Below, piece after piece: positions 46,815-56,770 of a stretch of DNA of 64,000 nt; position 1 is the stretch's first letter, and each line of letters opens with the position of its first letter. This DNA comes from Vagococcus vulneris (GTDB lineage: Bacteria > Bacillota > Bacilli > Lactobacillales > Vagococcaceae): assembly GCF_003950515.1 (NCBI RefSeq), contig NZ_NGJS01000009.1:39875-103874 (forward strand). The letters run 5' to 3'. The notes under the pieces are model-generated. The model was not told the origin of the DNA. It did not search any database and worked only from the letters and a program-made list of their open reading frames with translations. Both the position numbers and the translations under genes were made by a program.

Positions 46815-46902
46815 TTATTAAAATATAATTAGAATCAAACGTTTTCTTATCCTATTTTATTTTTATTACGAATAATTAGTTATTATTTTCACTAATATAA
46901 AA

Positions 46903-46943
46903 AATAAAGAAGACAGCACTAATGTGCCGCCTCCATCTTTATT
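46903..46943 (-). terminator. Terminator of proS
   Basis: An interrupted stem, AATAAAGA...GCAC with GTGC...TCTTTATT, around a 4-base loop and followed by TTTTTTAT on the minus strand, lies nine bases after the proS stop. It separates proS from the prd operon. Confidence 0.8.
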
Positions 46944-46951
46944 ATTTACTC

Positions 46952-48397
46952 TTAATATGCTTTTGCCCAATGCATCATATATTTAGCATCTTTACCTGTC
47001 CATAAATCCTTAACACCTGATAAATCTGCATCAATATAGTCAAAACTTAAACAACGCGTCGTTGCTCCTGTTTCTTCTTTCACTAAGTCTTCAACTGCTT
47101 CAGTACCATCCCAAGGCGCAATAACAAATCCGCCTGCTTCAACCATTGCTGCGAATTCTTCTTTTGTTTGTGCCATTTTTGTTTTTTCTTTTTGACGATC
47201 CTTAGCACGTTTAAACATATCATTATGAATTGACTCTAATAATTCTGAAAGTGCAGTATTTAAATTATCATCTAATGGTAATGTTATTTTTTCTAATGTG
47301 TCACGACGAACGGCAACAATATGACCTGCTTCTATATCTTTTGGCCCGATTTCTAATCGAATTGGGTAACCTTTCATTTCAGCATCACTGAATTTCCAAC
47401 CAGGTTGTTTTTCACTATCATCAACTTTAACAGTCATATCTTTTGACAGCTTATCTCTCAATTCAAATGCTACATCTAATACGCCATCTTTATGCTGTGC
47501 GATTGGGATAATCATGACTTGAGTTGGTGCCATTCGAGGCGGAAGTACTAATCCACGATCATCACTATGTACCATAATCATACCACCGATAGCCCGTGTC
47601 GTAATGGCCCATGACGTTGTGTTAACATACTGTTCTTTACCTTCTTTATCAGAATAAGTAATTTCAAATGCTTTACCAAAATTATCACCGAGGTTATGAG
47701 ATGTAGTGATTTGCAATGCTTTACCATCATACATTAAAGTTTCATTCGTGTATGTTTTATCTGCTCCAGCAAATTTTTCACTTTCAGATTTCACACCTGA
47801 AACGACCGGAATTGCTAAAATATCGCGGCAAACTTCCACGTACATATCTAAAATCATGCGTGCTTCTTTATCAGCATCCTCATAGTCAACATGGCAAGTA
47901 TGGCCTTCTTGCCAGAAGAATTCGGTCGTTCTTAAAAACGGACGTGTATTTTTTTCCCAGCGTACAACACTCACCCATTGATTATATAAAACAGGCAAAT
48001 CACGATATGAGTGAATAATCTTTTTGAAATGTTCACAAAAAAGAACCTCTGAAGTAGGTCTGACAGCCAAACGTTCTTGCAATTCATTATCTCCACCATG
48101 AGTTACCCAAGCTACTTCAGGGGCAAATCCTTCAACATGTTCCGCTTCTTTTAATAACAAACTTTCAGGTAAGAACATTGGCATCAGCACATTTTCATGT
48201 CCTGTTTTTTTAAGGCGTCCATCAACAACTTCTCTAATTCTTTCCCATAACGCGGTCCCTGTCGGTCTTAAAACCATACACCCTTTAACACTAGAATAGT
48301 CACACAACTCTGCCTTTAAGCAGACATCAGTATACCATTTAGAAAAATCTACATCACGACTAGTAATTTGTTTAACGAATCCTTCTTTTTTCGCCAT
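46952..48397 (-). CDS. proS: Prolyl-tRNA synthetase, archaeal/eukaryal type without insertion domain
   Basis: About 481 residues, class II synthetase charging tRNA-Pro. Motif 2 region RPTSEVLFCEHFKKII and FLRTTEFFWQEGHTCHVDYEDAD, motif 3 in GLVLPPRMAPTQVMIIPI; the C-terminus ends MMHWAKAY, typical of the archaeal-type enzyme. It lacks the about 180-residue editing insertion of usual bacterial ProRS. The long frame to 48484 runs into the T-box terminator, so I start at the ATG 48395-48397 after AGGAGG. Its place between selC and prdC and its T-box suggest a response to proline shortage caused by proline reduction. Confidence 0.93.
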   Translation of the reverse strand: MAKKEGFVKQITSRDVDFSKWYTDVCLKAELCDYSSVKGCMVLRPTGTALWERIREVVDGRLKKTGHENVLMPMFLPESLLLKEAEHVEGFAPEVAWVTHGGDNELQERLAVRPTSEVLFCEHFKKIIHSYRDLPVLYNQWVSVVRWEKNTRPFLRTTEFFWQEGHTCHVDYEDADKEARMILDMYVEVCRDILAIPVVSGVKSESEKFAGADKTYTNETLMYDGKALQITTSHNLGDNFGKAFEITYSDKEGKEQYVNTTSWAITTRAIGGMIMVHSDDRGLVLPPRMAPTQVMIIPIAQHKDGVLDVAFELRDKLSKDMTVKVDDSEKQPGWKFSDAEMKGYPIRLEIGPKDIEAGHIVAVRRDTLEKITLPLDDNLNTALSELLESIHNDMFKRAKDRQKEKTKMAQTKEEFAAMVEAGGFVIAPWDGTEAVEDLVKEETGATTRCLSFDYIDADLSGVKDLWTGKDAKYMMHWAKAY

Positions 48398-48424
48398 CAT
48401 TCTTCCTCCTATAAACATTTTTAT

Positions 48425-48640
48425 AAAATAAAAAAACTCTACTTTGACGCAAGGACCCGAATAGGCGGTACCACCTTGCTTCAAAGTAGAGTTTACTTTA
48501 CAACTTGATTAGATGATAACGGTATCTCACCAGAGTTCTTCGGCAGGTTCGAGGGCTTACGGATGAAATCTTTCAGCATTTGATTTCTCTCTTTAATCTT
48601 TCAGCGTTTCTCTACTAATCCAATATTTTTTTAAATCATT
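48425..48640 (-). promoter_or_regulatory. T-box leader of proS
   Basis: The conserved T-box sequence AAGGTGGTACCGC lies at 48465-48478, followed by the terminator arms AAACTCTACTTTGA / TCAAAGTAGAGTTT and a T-run. Upstream, GATTAG/CTAATC can close a long stem with AGAGA-like and GAAAG elements as in T-box stem I. Uncharged tRNA-Pro binding would favour antitermination and proS expression. I could not fix the specifier codon by eye. Confidence 0.85.
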
Positions 48641-48653
48641 TATCCTTTATATA

Positions 48654-48750
48654 TGGCGGGAAAGTGTGGGAATCGAACCCACCCAAGAAGCTCTTAACTC
48701 CTCATACTGGTTTTGAAGACCAGAGGGAACACCAGAACCCATCCATTCCC
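48654..48750 (-). tRNA. selC: Selenocysteine tRNA (anticodon UCA)
   Basis: A 97-base tRNA with encoded CCA. Anticodon loop CTTCAAA (anticodon at 48714-48716) on a CTGGT/ACCAG stem; variable arm GAGGAG-TTAAGAG-CTTCTT of six pairs; T-arm GTGGG-TTCGATT-CCCAC and an 8-position acceptor arm, as in bacterial tRNA-Sec (8+5). Odd points: by my pairing positions 6 (U-U) and 8 (G-A) of the acceptor and two U-U positions in the D-stem are mismatched. The gene is followed closely by the proS T-box, so both may share one transcript. Confidence 0.92.
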
Positions 48751-48762
48751 AATATACAACAG

Positions 48763-48791
48763 ATTCTAACATTCTTTATTTTTAATGTCAA
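48763..48791 (-). promoter_or_regulatory. Promoter of selC
   Basis: TTGACA and TAGAAT separated by exactly 17 bases on the minus strand; transcription would start about six bases before the tRNA. The -35 box overlaps the stop codon of the gene at 48788. Confidence 0.82.
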
Positions 48792-49120
48792 TCATTTATC
48801 GGACGTTGATGTTCTTTTATAAAGTGTTTGATAGACATAAGTGGATGATAAATTAACATTCGTGGGCCCGAATATATCATAATTACTTTCATTTTTTCTC
48901 GATATTTTTTACTATAACAATGCACCGGGCAAGTTTTACAAGTCGGTTTATCGTCGCCGAATTGACAGAAATCAAGTCGTTTCATTGCATATCGTTCAAT
49001 TTCTTCACGTTCTTTTTGGTGTTCTTCATCAGAAAATTGTTTGAAATAAATTGCAATCATTGCCTGAACAGTCTGACGTTCATAGGTAATGCGCGGACCA
49101 TTATTTTTTTGCTTAACCAT
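48788..49120 (-). CDS. Nitrous oxide-stimulated promoter family protein
   Basis: A 110-residue protein matching the small family named nitrous oxide-stimulated promoter (PF11756), whose function is unknown. The characteristic cysteine cluster is visible: FCQFGDDKPTCKTCPVHCYSKKYREKMKVIM, probably a metal site, followed by YSGPRMLIYHPLMSIKHF. The N-terminal part (ITYERQTVQAMIAIYFK) is also family-like. It is directly upstream of selC on the same strand; the selC promoter overlaps its stop. Confidence 0.85.
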   Translation of the reverse strand: MVKQKNNGPRITYERQTVQAMIAIYFKQFSDEEHQKEREEIERYAMKRLDFCQFGDDKPTCKTCPVHCYSKKYREKMKVIMIYSGPRMLIYHPLMSIKHFIKEHQRPIND

Positions 49121-49281
49121 CTCTATGTTTCTACCTCTCTTTTACTGTTCGTATATTGGCATAAACTTTTTCAATAGTACCCTGATCATTTTCAACTATC
49201 TATTATCAGTTTAACATGTATATTTGTATTTTATCATAATTATTTTTTTGTTTTCACAAATACATATATCATAATTGTGTG

Positions 49282-49311
49282 TTGTAAACATAAGTCTTTT
49301 CGTTTTATAAT
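49282..49311 (+). promoter_or_regulatory. Promoter upstream of the regulator/immunity pair
   Basis: TTGTAA-18 bases-TATAAT on the plus strand. The leader of about 105 bases contains an inverted repeat TCGTTGCA (49347-49354) / TGCAACGA (49371-49378), which could be an operator or a leader hairpin. Confidence 0.65.
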
Positions 49312-49423
49312 AACAACAAATCTTTATAATTATCGGTTGCAACACATCGTTGCACGACCAAAAATGCTGATGCAACGAGCTTTTGCACATCATTCACTTG
49401 TTATATTGAAAGGAGCGCGTATA

Positions 49424-49711
49424 GTGAAAATTGTATTAGGTGAAAATATTAAGAAAAAAAGAATGAGTTGAAAATGAACACAAAAAGATTTAGTGGATAA
49501 ATTACTGGCATCAAGGCAGACGATTGCTAATTGAGAATTAGACAAACGGTATCCTGATATCAAATCGTTGATACGACTTAGTCAACTATCGGCAATTTCG
49601 ACTGATGCATTGCTAGGTTTCGACAAAAATTCAAAAAGAAATTTCAGCAAAGCATTCATTTTTAGCTTTTCTTTTTTCAAAAAGGAGGAAATCAACGATG
49701 TCTCAGATTAA
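49424..49711 (+). pseudogene. XRE-type helix-turn-helix regulator gene with three in-frame UGA codons
   Basis: A 95-codon frame from GTG 49424 (AAAGGAG upstream) to TAA 49709 is interrupted by UGA at 49469, 49475 and 49532 and by no other stop. Read with UGA as tryptophan it gives KKKRMSWKWTQKDLVDKLL and SRQTIANWELDKRYPDIKSLI, a normal XRE domain; the third UGA falls on the highly conserved Trp of that family and the second on the common WTQ position. It overlaps the immunity gene by 14 bases. It may be a young pseudogene or a gene needing UGA read-through; I label it pseudogene conservatively. Confidence 0.7.
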
Positions 49712-49997
49712 ATGGTTTTCAGGAGGAAACGAACGCAAAGCTGCAGCACTCAGCTTAATCGTAACCATTCAAGAAGAGCTGACTGAAAACACAGTTGGCG
49801 AACGAAAATTAAAAGCATTATTATCTCGCTTTTACAATGATTTGATGTCTGGCACGCAATCAGTTCCACTAACTCTCAGTCGGCTGAACATCAGCGTTGC
49901 AGATTGTTTACTGCAATATCACGTAGTACTCTCTGCAGATAACGCTGAACGAATGGAAAAGTTAACTAAACTAAGTCAAATCCGTTATGGCTATTAA
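49698..49997 (+). CDS. Class IIa (pediocin-like) bacteriocin immunity protein
   Basis: A 99-residue helical protein. The N-terminus KWFSGGNERK and the C-terminal block SVPLTLSRLNIS ... MEKLTKLSQIRYGY match, from memory, immunity proteins of pediocin-like bacteriocins, cytoplasmic four-helix bundles that protect the mannose-PTS target. No bacteriocin gene with a double-Gly leader is near, so it looks like an orphan immunity gene, common in lactic acid bacteria and often paired with an XRE regulator as here. AAAGGAGGAA precedes the ATG. Confidence 0.78.
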   Translation: MSQIKWFSGGNERKAAALSLIVTIQEELTENTVGERKLKALLSRFYNDLMSGTQSVPLTLSRLNISVADCLLQYHVVLSADNAERMEKLTKLSQIRYGY

Positions 49998-50374
49998 CAG
50001 GATAGCAGTCGGTTTATCGAAAATTCCGAATCAAAAAATTCCTTAATTTAAGAAATCTCTATTCCTCTGATGATTCCAAAAATCTAGAGCGTGAACCCTC
50101 AAACGGTGAAATAAGGAATCAATCAACCAATGTTATACATCTCTTAGATACTCTAGTTTTGATAGCTGTCAGTGATAATTTTTTTGCTTTATAAGAAATT
50201 TATTTGTTAAACAAACACATTATGTTGAGCATAAATTAGGATTAACAATTATTGATAAAGCTAATATGTTAGAAGCCGTTCAGCGATAATACAAAGAATC
50301 CTGCAGTTACCTCTTCCCGCCATCATTACTAGTACCCAAATTTTTTACGAACATATTACACTTAATAAATTAGA
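49998..50374. other. Gene-free stretch behind the immunity gene
   Basis: About 380 bases without a plausible gene. A short run EHKLGLTIIDKANMLEAVQR ending in TAA (about 50220-50290, plus strand) could be a remnant, but I recognise no family. No clear terminator for the immunity gene is seen in the first 150 bases. Confidence 0.4.
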
Positions 50375-50413
50375 ATAAACAAGAGCAGAAGATTTTTTCT
50401 GCTCTTATTTTTT
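50375..50413. terminator. Terminator of the phosphohexomutase gene
   Basis: Stem AAGAGCAGAA / TTCTGCTCTT with a 6-base loop and T-runs on both strands, just after the stop at 50419 on the minus strand. Confidence 0.88.
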
Positions 50414-50418
50414 TAAAA

Positions 50419-51924
50419 TTATTTATTAATCAATTGCCTTAAATTTTGAATGTCAAGTTCTAAATAGTGTCTAAAAAATTCAAGTAATTTTTCTAATACT
50501 AACTCATTCTTTCCAGCAATATCATTTTCAACTTGCAAAACTAACAGAGGTTCATGTAGGCTTAAGCGTAACAAAAACCAACCGTCGCCATATTGGTGAT
50601 TGACATTGACACGAATTCCCTCCTCATTATCCTGATCAACGCTAAATCCTTCTGTTTGCTCAACAAATACTTCTAAATCATTGATAACCTTTTGCCCTGT
50701 CTTACGATCATTTTTTGTATTTATCTTCATTCGGCACTCTACCGCTTCAATTGGTTGTATTAATTCCGCAATTAAACTGCTTAATGATTGATTTTGCTCT
50801 TTTAAACGCGGTAAAAGCATTAGAATCTTTGCAATAACATATGCCCCATCATCCAAGAAAAAATTCTCCTTAAAAGCTGCATGACCACTCGTCTCAATAG
50901 CTAGCGGCGTATCAATTCCCGCACTGTTCAATTCAATAGCTTTATTAATAACATTACGGTAACCACATAAATAACGAACTTGTTTGCCACCCAGCTCTTC
51001 AATAAAATCTTTAAGATGACTTGATGTTGGTGAATTTGTTACAATTGTTTGCCCTGAGTGATCCGTTAAAACTATCTTAGCTAATACCGCAATTAAATTA
51101 TTTCGATTGATAATCATCCCCGTTTCATCAACAACTGCTGCTCTATCAACATCAGTATCAAAGATAATTCCCAAATCGGCTTGATTATTCAGTACAGCCT
51201 CTCTGATACTTGCCATTGCCTCTTTATTGTCCGGATTCGGCATATGGTTTGGAAAATTCCCATCTGGATTTAAAAATTGACTACCTGTTGTTATTGCTCC
51301 TAGAGGCTGCAATACGTGTTCATCAAAAAATCCTCCTGCTCCATTACCAGCATCTAATACAATATGAAAACCTTCAAGGGGTTTATCAAGTCCTGTATCT
51401 TTGCGTATCCGACTCACCAGATCAGCTGAATATTCAGGTAAAATTGCTTTCTTAATAACTTGTCCTTTGTCTCCACCAACTAGCGACTGATCAGTATGAG
51501 TTAAAATAAATTCAATGTCTTCATGTTCAGCTCCACCTGATTTTGAAAACAGCTTAATTCCATTATAGTAATACGGTAAATGAGATGCCGTTATCATAAT
51601 ACCAGCATCGACGTTAAAATCATCATATTGAGTTGCCATAAACATTGCTGGCGTTGTAGATAGTCCCGTATCATAAATAATCACACCTACGGCACTCAAA
51701 TTTTCAATCAATGTATCTTTGATTACAGCTGCCGATAAACGACTATCATGACCGATTGCAACTTTTAACGTGCTATTTTCTACCGTCTTTTTTTTGCATA
51801 ACCAATTATAAATACCAGATGCAATCTGCTTTACATTTTCTTTTGTTAGAGTCGCTTCGTACTCTGCCGTTTCAATAGCGACACCTCGAATATCAGAACC
51901 ATTTATTAATTGATTTAATGACAT
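50419..51924 (-). CDS. Phosphomannomutase/phosphoglucomutase family enzyme
   Basis: A 501-residue alpha-D-phosphohexomutase. Four-domain signatures: IGHDSRLS, the phosphoserine loop MITASHLPYYYNGIKLFSKSGG (catalytic Ser in TASH), the metal loop FDTDVDRAAVVDE, and the sugar loop IETSGHAAFKENFFLDDGAYVIAK. Such enzymes interconvert hexose 1- and 6-phosphates. The LPYYYNG variant after the catalytic serine and the overall length resemble the PMM/PGM group, but the preferred sugar cannot be told. It stands alone with its own terminator. Confidence 0.88.
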   Translation of the reverse strand: MSLNQLINGSDIRGVAIETAEYEATLTKENVKQIASGIYNWLCKKKTVENSTLKVAIGHDSRLSAAVIKDTLIENLSAVGVIIYDTGLSTTPAMFMATQYDDFNVDAGIMITASHLPYYYNGIKLFSKSGGAEHEDIEFILTHTDQSLVGGDKGQVIKKAILPEYSADLVSRIRKDTGLDKPLEGFHIVLDAGNGAGGFFDEHVLQPLGAITTGSQFLNPDGNFPNHMPNPDNKEAMASIREAVLNNQADLGIIFDTDVDRAAVVDETGMIINRNNLIAVLAKIVLTDHSGQTIVTNSPTSSHLKDFIEELGGKQVRYLCGYRNVINKAIELNSAGIDTPLAIETSGHAAFKENFFLDDGAYVIAKILMLLPRLKEQNQSLSSLIAELIQPIEAVECRMKINTKNDRKTGQKVINDLEVFVEQTEGFSVDQDNEEGIRVNVNHQYGDGWFLLRLSLHEPLLVLQVENDIAGKNELVLEKLLEFFRHYLELDIQNLRQLINK

Positions 51925-52062
51925 ATTATCCTCTCCTTATAACAACGCTTACATCATTTGCTATTAATTATAGCAAATTTTACCTAAAAAGACGTTTTAA
52001 ATATATCAAAAACTAAAATCATGATAAAATTAATTTATCAATTATAAATAAGGAGGGATTAC

Positions 52063-52605
52063 ATGCTTACACCGCAAGACGTTTTATCTTTTTGGTTCGG
52101 AGAAGCATCTCCAAATCAACATTTTACTAAAGATAATAATTTTGACCAGCTGATTAAGGAGCGTTTTACAGGACTTCATCAGCAGGCTGCACAAGGCGAA
52201 TGTTATTATTGGCGTCAGTCAATCCACGGACGTTTGGCTGAAATTATTATTTTAGATCAATTTTCACGTAATATGTTTCGTGATACTCCTCAAGCATTCA
52301 ATTATGATGGTATGGCATTAATTTTAGCTCAAGAGGCTATAGCAACTGGAGAATATAAACACTTAGGTACCAGCGAGCTGGCCTTTCTGCTGATGCCCTA
52401 TATGCATTCAGAATCAAAAGCTATTCACGAAGTCGCTCTTGAGTTATTTTCTATGCCTGGACTTGAAGACACTCTCGCATTTGAAGTGAAACACAAAGTC
52501 ATTATTGACCGTTTTGGCCGCTATCCTCATCGAAATAATATTTTAGGAAGGACTTCAACTAAAGAAGAATTATTATTCTTACAAGAACCAGATTCATCAT
52601 TCTAA
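52063..52605 (+). CDS. DUF924 family protein
   Basis: A 180-residue helical protein of the DUF924 family: VLSFWFGEASPNQHFTKDNNFDQLIKERF at the N-terminus, LAEIIILDQFSRNMFRDTPQAF in the middle, and the ending IIDRFGRYPHRNNILGRTSTKEE. The fold is TPR-like; function is unknown. A consensus AAGGAGGG stands before the ATG. It is monocistronic and convergent with a membrane protein gene, with a shared terminator. Confidence 0.92.
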   Translation: MLTPQDVLSFWFGEASPNQHFTKDNNFDQLIKERFTGLHQQAAQGECYYWRQSIHGRLAEIIILDQFSRNMFRDTPQAFNYDGMALILAQEAIATGEYKHLGTSELAFLLMPYMHSESKAIHEVALELFSMPGLEDTLAFEVKHKVIIDRFGRYPHRNNILGRTSTKEELLFLQEPDSSF

Positions 52606-52642
52606 AAAAAGCAGCCGCCGATATTCGGCAAGCTGCTTTTTA
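52604..52642. terminator. Two-way terminator between convergent genes
   Basis: Stem AAAAAAGCAGC-GCCGA / TTCGGC-GCTGCTTTTT with T- and A-runs, holding the ends of the DUF924 gene and the minus-strand membrane protein gene. Confidence 0.85.
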
Positions 52643-53083
52643 CTTAAATTTAAATACATTAAAACTGATTAAACTCATTATCAACGAAAGAATTAAAATA
52701 AAACCCATCACACCAACCATAGCTGGTGTTAATTTTTGTTCACTATCCTCTTGCTGAGAAAGCGTTCGATAATACAAGAAAGCCGCAACAGCACCGATTA
52801 CATTTAATGTTACTACTTGCTGTATCATCGCAAATACTAAATATTTTTTTAAAAGTACCTCATGTTGACTATCAATCATCATCATCATCAAAGCCATAAC
52901 CAACATCAAGCAGATTAAAAGCAAACCGACTGCAAATGTGCCTGAATCTGTTAACAATTGTTGAAAACTAACTGATAGTTTAATAGCAGTTAGGCCTGTA
53001 TAACTCAAAAATACCACCGGAATTAATAGCCAATAACCGATTAAGACTCTGCGCCATAGGTTTGTCTGTTTGATGTTAGTCAT
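52640..53083 (-). CDS. Membrane protein of unknown function, four helices
   Basis: A 147-residue protein with four likely membrane helices (VLIGYWLLIPVVFLSYTGL, FAVGLLLICLMLVMALMMMMI, YLVFAMIQQVVTLNVIGAVAAFLYY, MVGVMGFILILSLIMSLISF) and short charged loops. No family recognised. It follows the RpiR remnant by 10 bases on the same strand and probably shares its transcript. GAGG precedes the ATG. Confidence 0.7.
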   Translation of the reverse strand: MTNIKQTNLWRRVLIGYWLLIPVVFLSYTGLTAIKLSVSFQQLLTDSGTFAVGLLLICLMLVMALMMMMIDSQHEVLLKKYLVFAMIQQVVTLNVIGAVAAFLYYRTLSQQEDSEQKLTPAMVGVMGFILILSLIMSLISFNVFKFK

Positions 53084-53093
53084 TTTTTTTCCT

Positions 53094-54972
<1,879 letters not shown>

Positions 54973-54982
54973 TTATTTATCT

Positions 54983-56575
54983 CTATAATATTTTTTCAAA
55001 TTGCTCTCTTACTTGTGGAACGTCCAAGCCTACAATCACTTGGAAGGCTTTACCATTCCGAACAACTCCATGAGCACCACCTTCTTTAAAGGCTGCATCA
55101 GGTAACACTTTACTCTCATCAACTACCGTAATTCTTAACCGAGTCGCACAGTTATTTACTTTAGCAATATTGTCAGAACCGCCAAATGCTTCTAAAAAGA
55201 TAATCGCACGATCCAAATATTGTGAATTAGCATCCGATGGTGACGTTGCAGATACACCACCTTCATTAGCCTTCTTTTCTTTAAAATCTTTTTTACTATA
55301 TAATTTCACTTCAGATGATGTATCCTCACGTCCTGGTGTTGCAAAATTAAATTTCAAAATTAAGAAACGGAAAACTAAAAAGTAAACTGCTGTAAATCCT
55401 AAACCGATAATCAACTGTGTGAAAATCATTCCTTTATGATTAGCAAACAGTGGAATCCAATTTTTAGCAAGTAAATCAATAAATCCGCCACCCATGTCAC
55501 CGACTACACCAAAGCCATACATTGTCGCTGCCATCGTTGCTGCCAATACCGCATGAACTACGAAAAGAACAGGTGCAACAAATAGGAAAGTAAATTCCAA
55601 AGGTTCCGTAATTCCTGCAAGAACCGCAGTCAAAGTAGTAGGAATTAGGATAGCCAATACTTTTTTACGATTTTCTGGTTTAGCAGTAAAATAAAAGGCT
55701 GCTGCAATACCAGGGGAAGCAAATATTTTAGAATTGCCATGTAAAGCAAATCCACCCTCTGGGAATAATTTTTTCAATGGTTCTTTTGTTTGCGCATATT
55801 CATTTAAATGTGCCATCCAATATTTAGTAATACCGCCTTCTACTACCGCTGGACCGAAGACAAATGGGGTGTAAATAAAATGATGGAGTCCAGTTGGTAT
55901 CAGTATCCGTTCTAAGAACGTGTATAACCAGACGCCAAAAATACCGGAACTCGCTAAAAATCCTTGCATAGAACTGATGCCTATTTGAAATTTAGGCCAA
56001 ATTAAAGCTGTCAGAAAGGCTATAGGTAACATCGTAAAGAATCCAACAATGACAACAAGCGATGACCCCTGAAAGACACCTAGAAAATCTGGCAATTTGG
56101 TATCAAAAAAACGATCATGTATCATAACTACAATAGCTGAAATTAAGATTGCACCTATAATACCAGTGTCTAACGTCTTTATTCCGCCAATTAATTTTAG
56201 TCCACTATCTCCGCCAGCTTCTAAAGTAAAGTCTACATTGAAAAATGAACCAAAAAATTTAACCATCCCACTTACAAAATAATTGAAAGTGGTATAGATT
56301 ACAAAGGCTTCCATTGCCGCTCGAGCATTTGCCTTTTTTGCTAGACCAATAGCTAGACCAATAACGAATAATAATTCCATTTGATTAAATACAGTCCAAG
56401 CTCCGTCTTCTATAATTGACCAAACACTAAACCATGTCGTCCCCTCATTAGCAATGCTGCCCACTAACATTGGATTTTTAAAAATTATACAGAGTGCTAC
56501 CATGATACCTGAAAAAGAGAAAAGAAGTACCGGTGTAAACATTGCACCCCCAAATCTCTGCACTTTTTCCATCAT
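54983..56575 (-). CDS. PTS alpha-glucoside transporter, EIICB component
   Basis: A 530-residue permease of the GlvC/MalB type. The EIIC part has about ten membrane helices with HGNSKIFASPGIAAAFYFTAKPENRKK and AGITEPLEFTFLFVAPVLF; the EIIB domain at the C-terminus has NNCATRLRITVVDES with the phosphorylated cysteine, ending VPQVREQFEKIL. It takes up maltose-like sugars as phosphates, which the adjacent GH4 enzyme splits. No EIIA domain is fused, so a separate EIIA is needed. The start reads MMEKVQRFGGAMFTPV. Confidence 0.93.
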   Translation of the reverse strand: MMEKVQRFGGAMFTPVLLFSFSGIMVALCIIFKNPMLVGSIANEGTTWFSVWSIIEDGAWTVFNQMELLFVIGLAIGLAKKANARAAMEAFVIYTTFNYFVSGMVKFFGSFFNVDFTLEAGGDSGLKLIGGIKTLDTGIIGAILISAIVVMIHDRFFDTKLPDFLGVFQGSSLVVIVGFFTMLPIAFLTALIWPKFQIGISSMQGFLASSGIFGVWLYTFLERILIPTGLHHFIYTPFVFGPAVVEGGITKYWMAHLNEYAQTKEPLKKLFPEGGFALHGNSKIFASPGIAAAFYFTAKPENRKKVLAILIPTTLTAVLAGITEPLEFTFLFVAPVLFVVHAVLAATMAATMYGFGVVGDMGGGFIDLLAKNWIPLFANHKGMIFTQLIIGLGFTAVYFLVFRFLILKFNFATPGREDTSSEVKLYSKKDFKEKKANEGGVSATSPSDANSQYLDRAIIFLEAFGGSDNIAKVNNCATRLRITVVDESKVLPDAAFKEGGAHGVVRNGKAFQVIVGLDVPQVREQFEKIL

Positions 56576-56607
56576 AATCTTGTAACCCCTTTCTTTTTTA
56601 TAACTTT

Positions 56608-56635
56608 ATTATGTCATACTTGCCATCTATTGCAA
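56608..56635 (-). promoter_or_regulatory. Probable promoter of the alpha-glucoside operon
   Basis: TTGCAA and CATAAT separated by 16 bases on the minus strand, about 35 bases before the PTS start. Nearby TGTAAAGCATTGCA only partly resembles a catabolite-response site. Confidence 0.45.
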
Positions 56636-56703
56636 TGCTTTACAAGTTAACTGTACCAATTTCCTTGCAAAGAAAAAAAGTGTCATAAAATGAAACCTAA
56701 GTA

Positions 56704-56740
56704 TCAAAAAAGAGATATACCAAAATATTGGTATATCTCT
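56704..56740 (-). terminator. Terminator of the nitroreductase gene
   Basis: Perfect 13-base-pair stem AGAGATATACCAA / TTGGTATATCTCT with a 4-base loop, followed by TTTTTTGAT on the minus strand, 31 bases after the stop at 56771. Confidence 0.88.
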
Positions 56741-56770
56741 CCGACTTTAATTATTTATATGCTTTTAGTC

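Noticed and set aside
46623..46900. Sigma-54 promoter expected upstream of prdC by analogy with clostridia
   Set aside because: I scanned the minus strand for TGGCAC-N5-TTGC and close variants and found none.
48398..48484. Longer reading frame in front of proS giving 28-29 extra residues
   Set aside because: This stretch is the T-box terminator; the AGGAGG site and family N-terminus support the ATG at 48395-48397.
49211..49393. Minus-strand frame of 60 residues in the leader of the regulator gene
   Set aside because: Low-complexity, no ribosome site, and it overlaps the promoter and leader of the plus-strand pair.
56620..56660. Catabolite-response-like sequence TGTAAAGCATTGCA upstream of the PTS operon
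   Set aside because: The central CG of the consensus is replaced by GC and another position differs, so support is too weak for a CcpA site.
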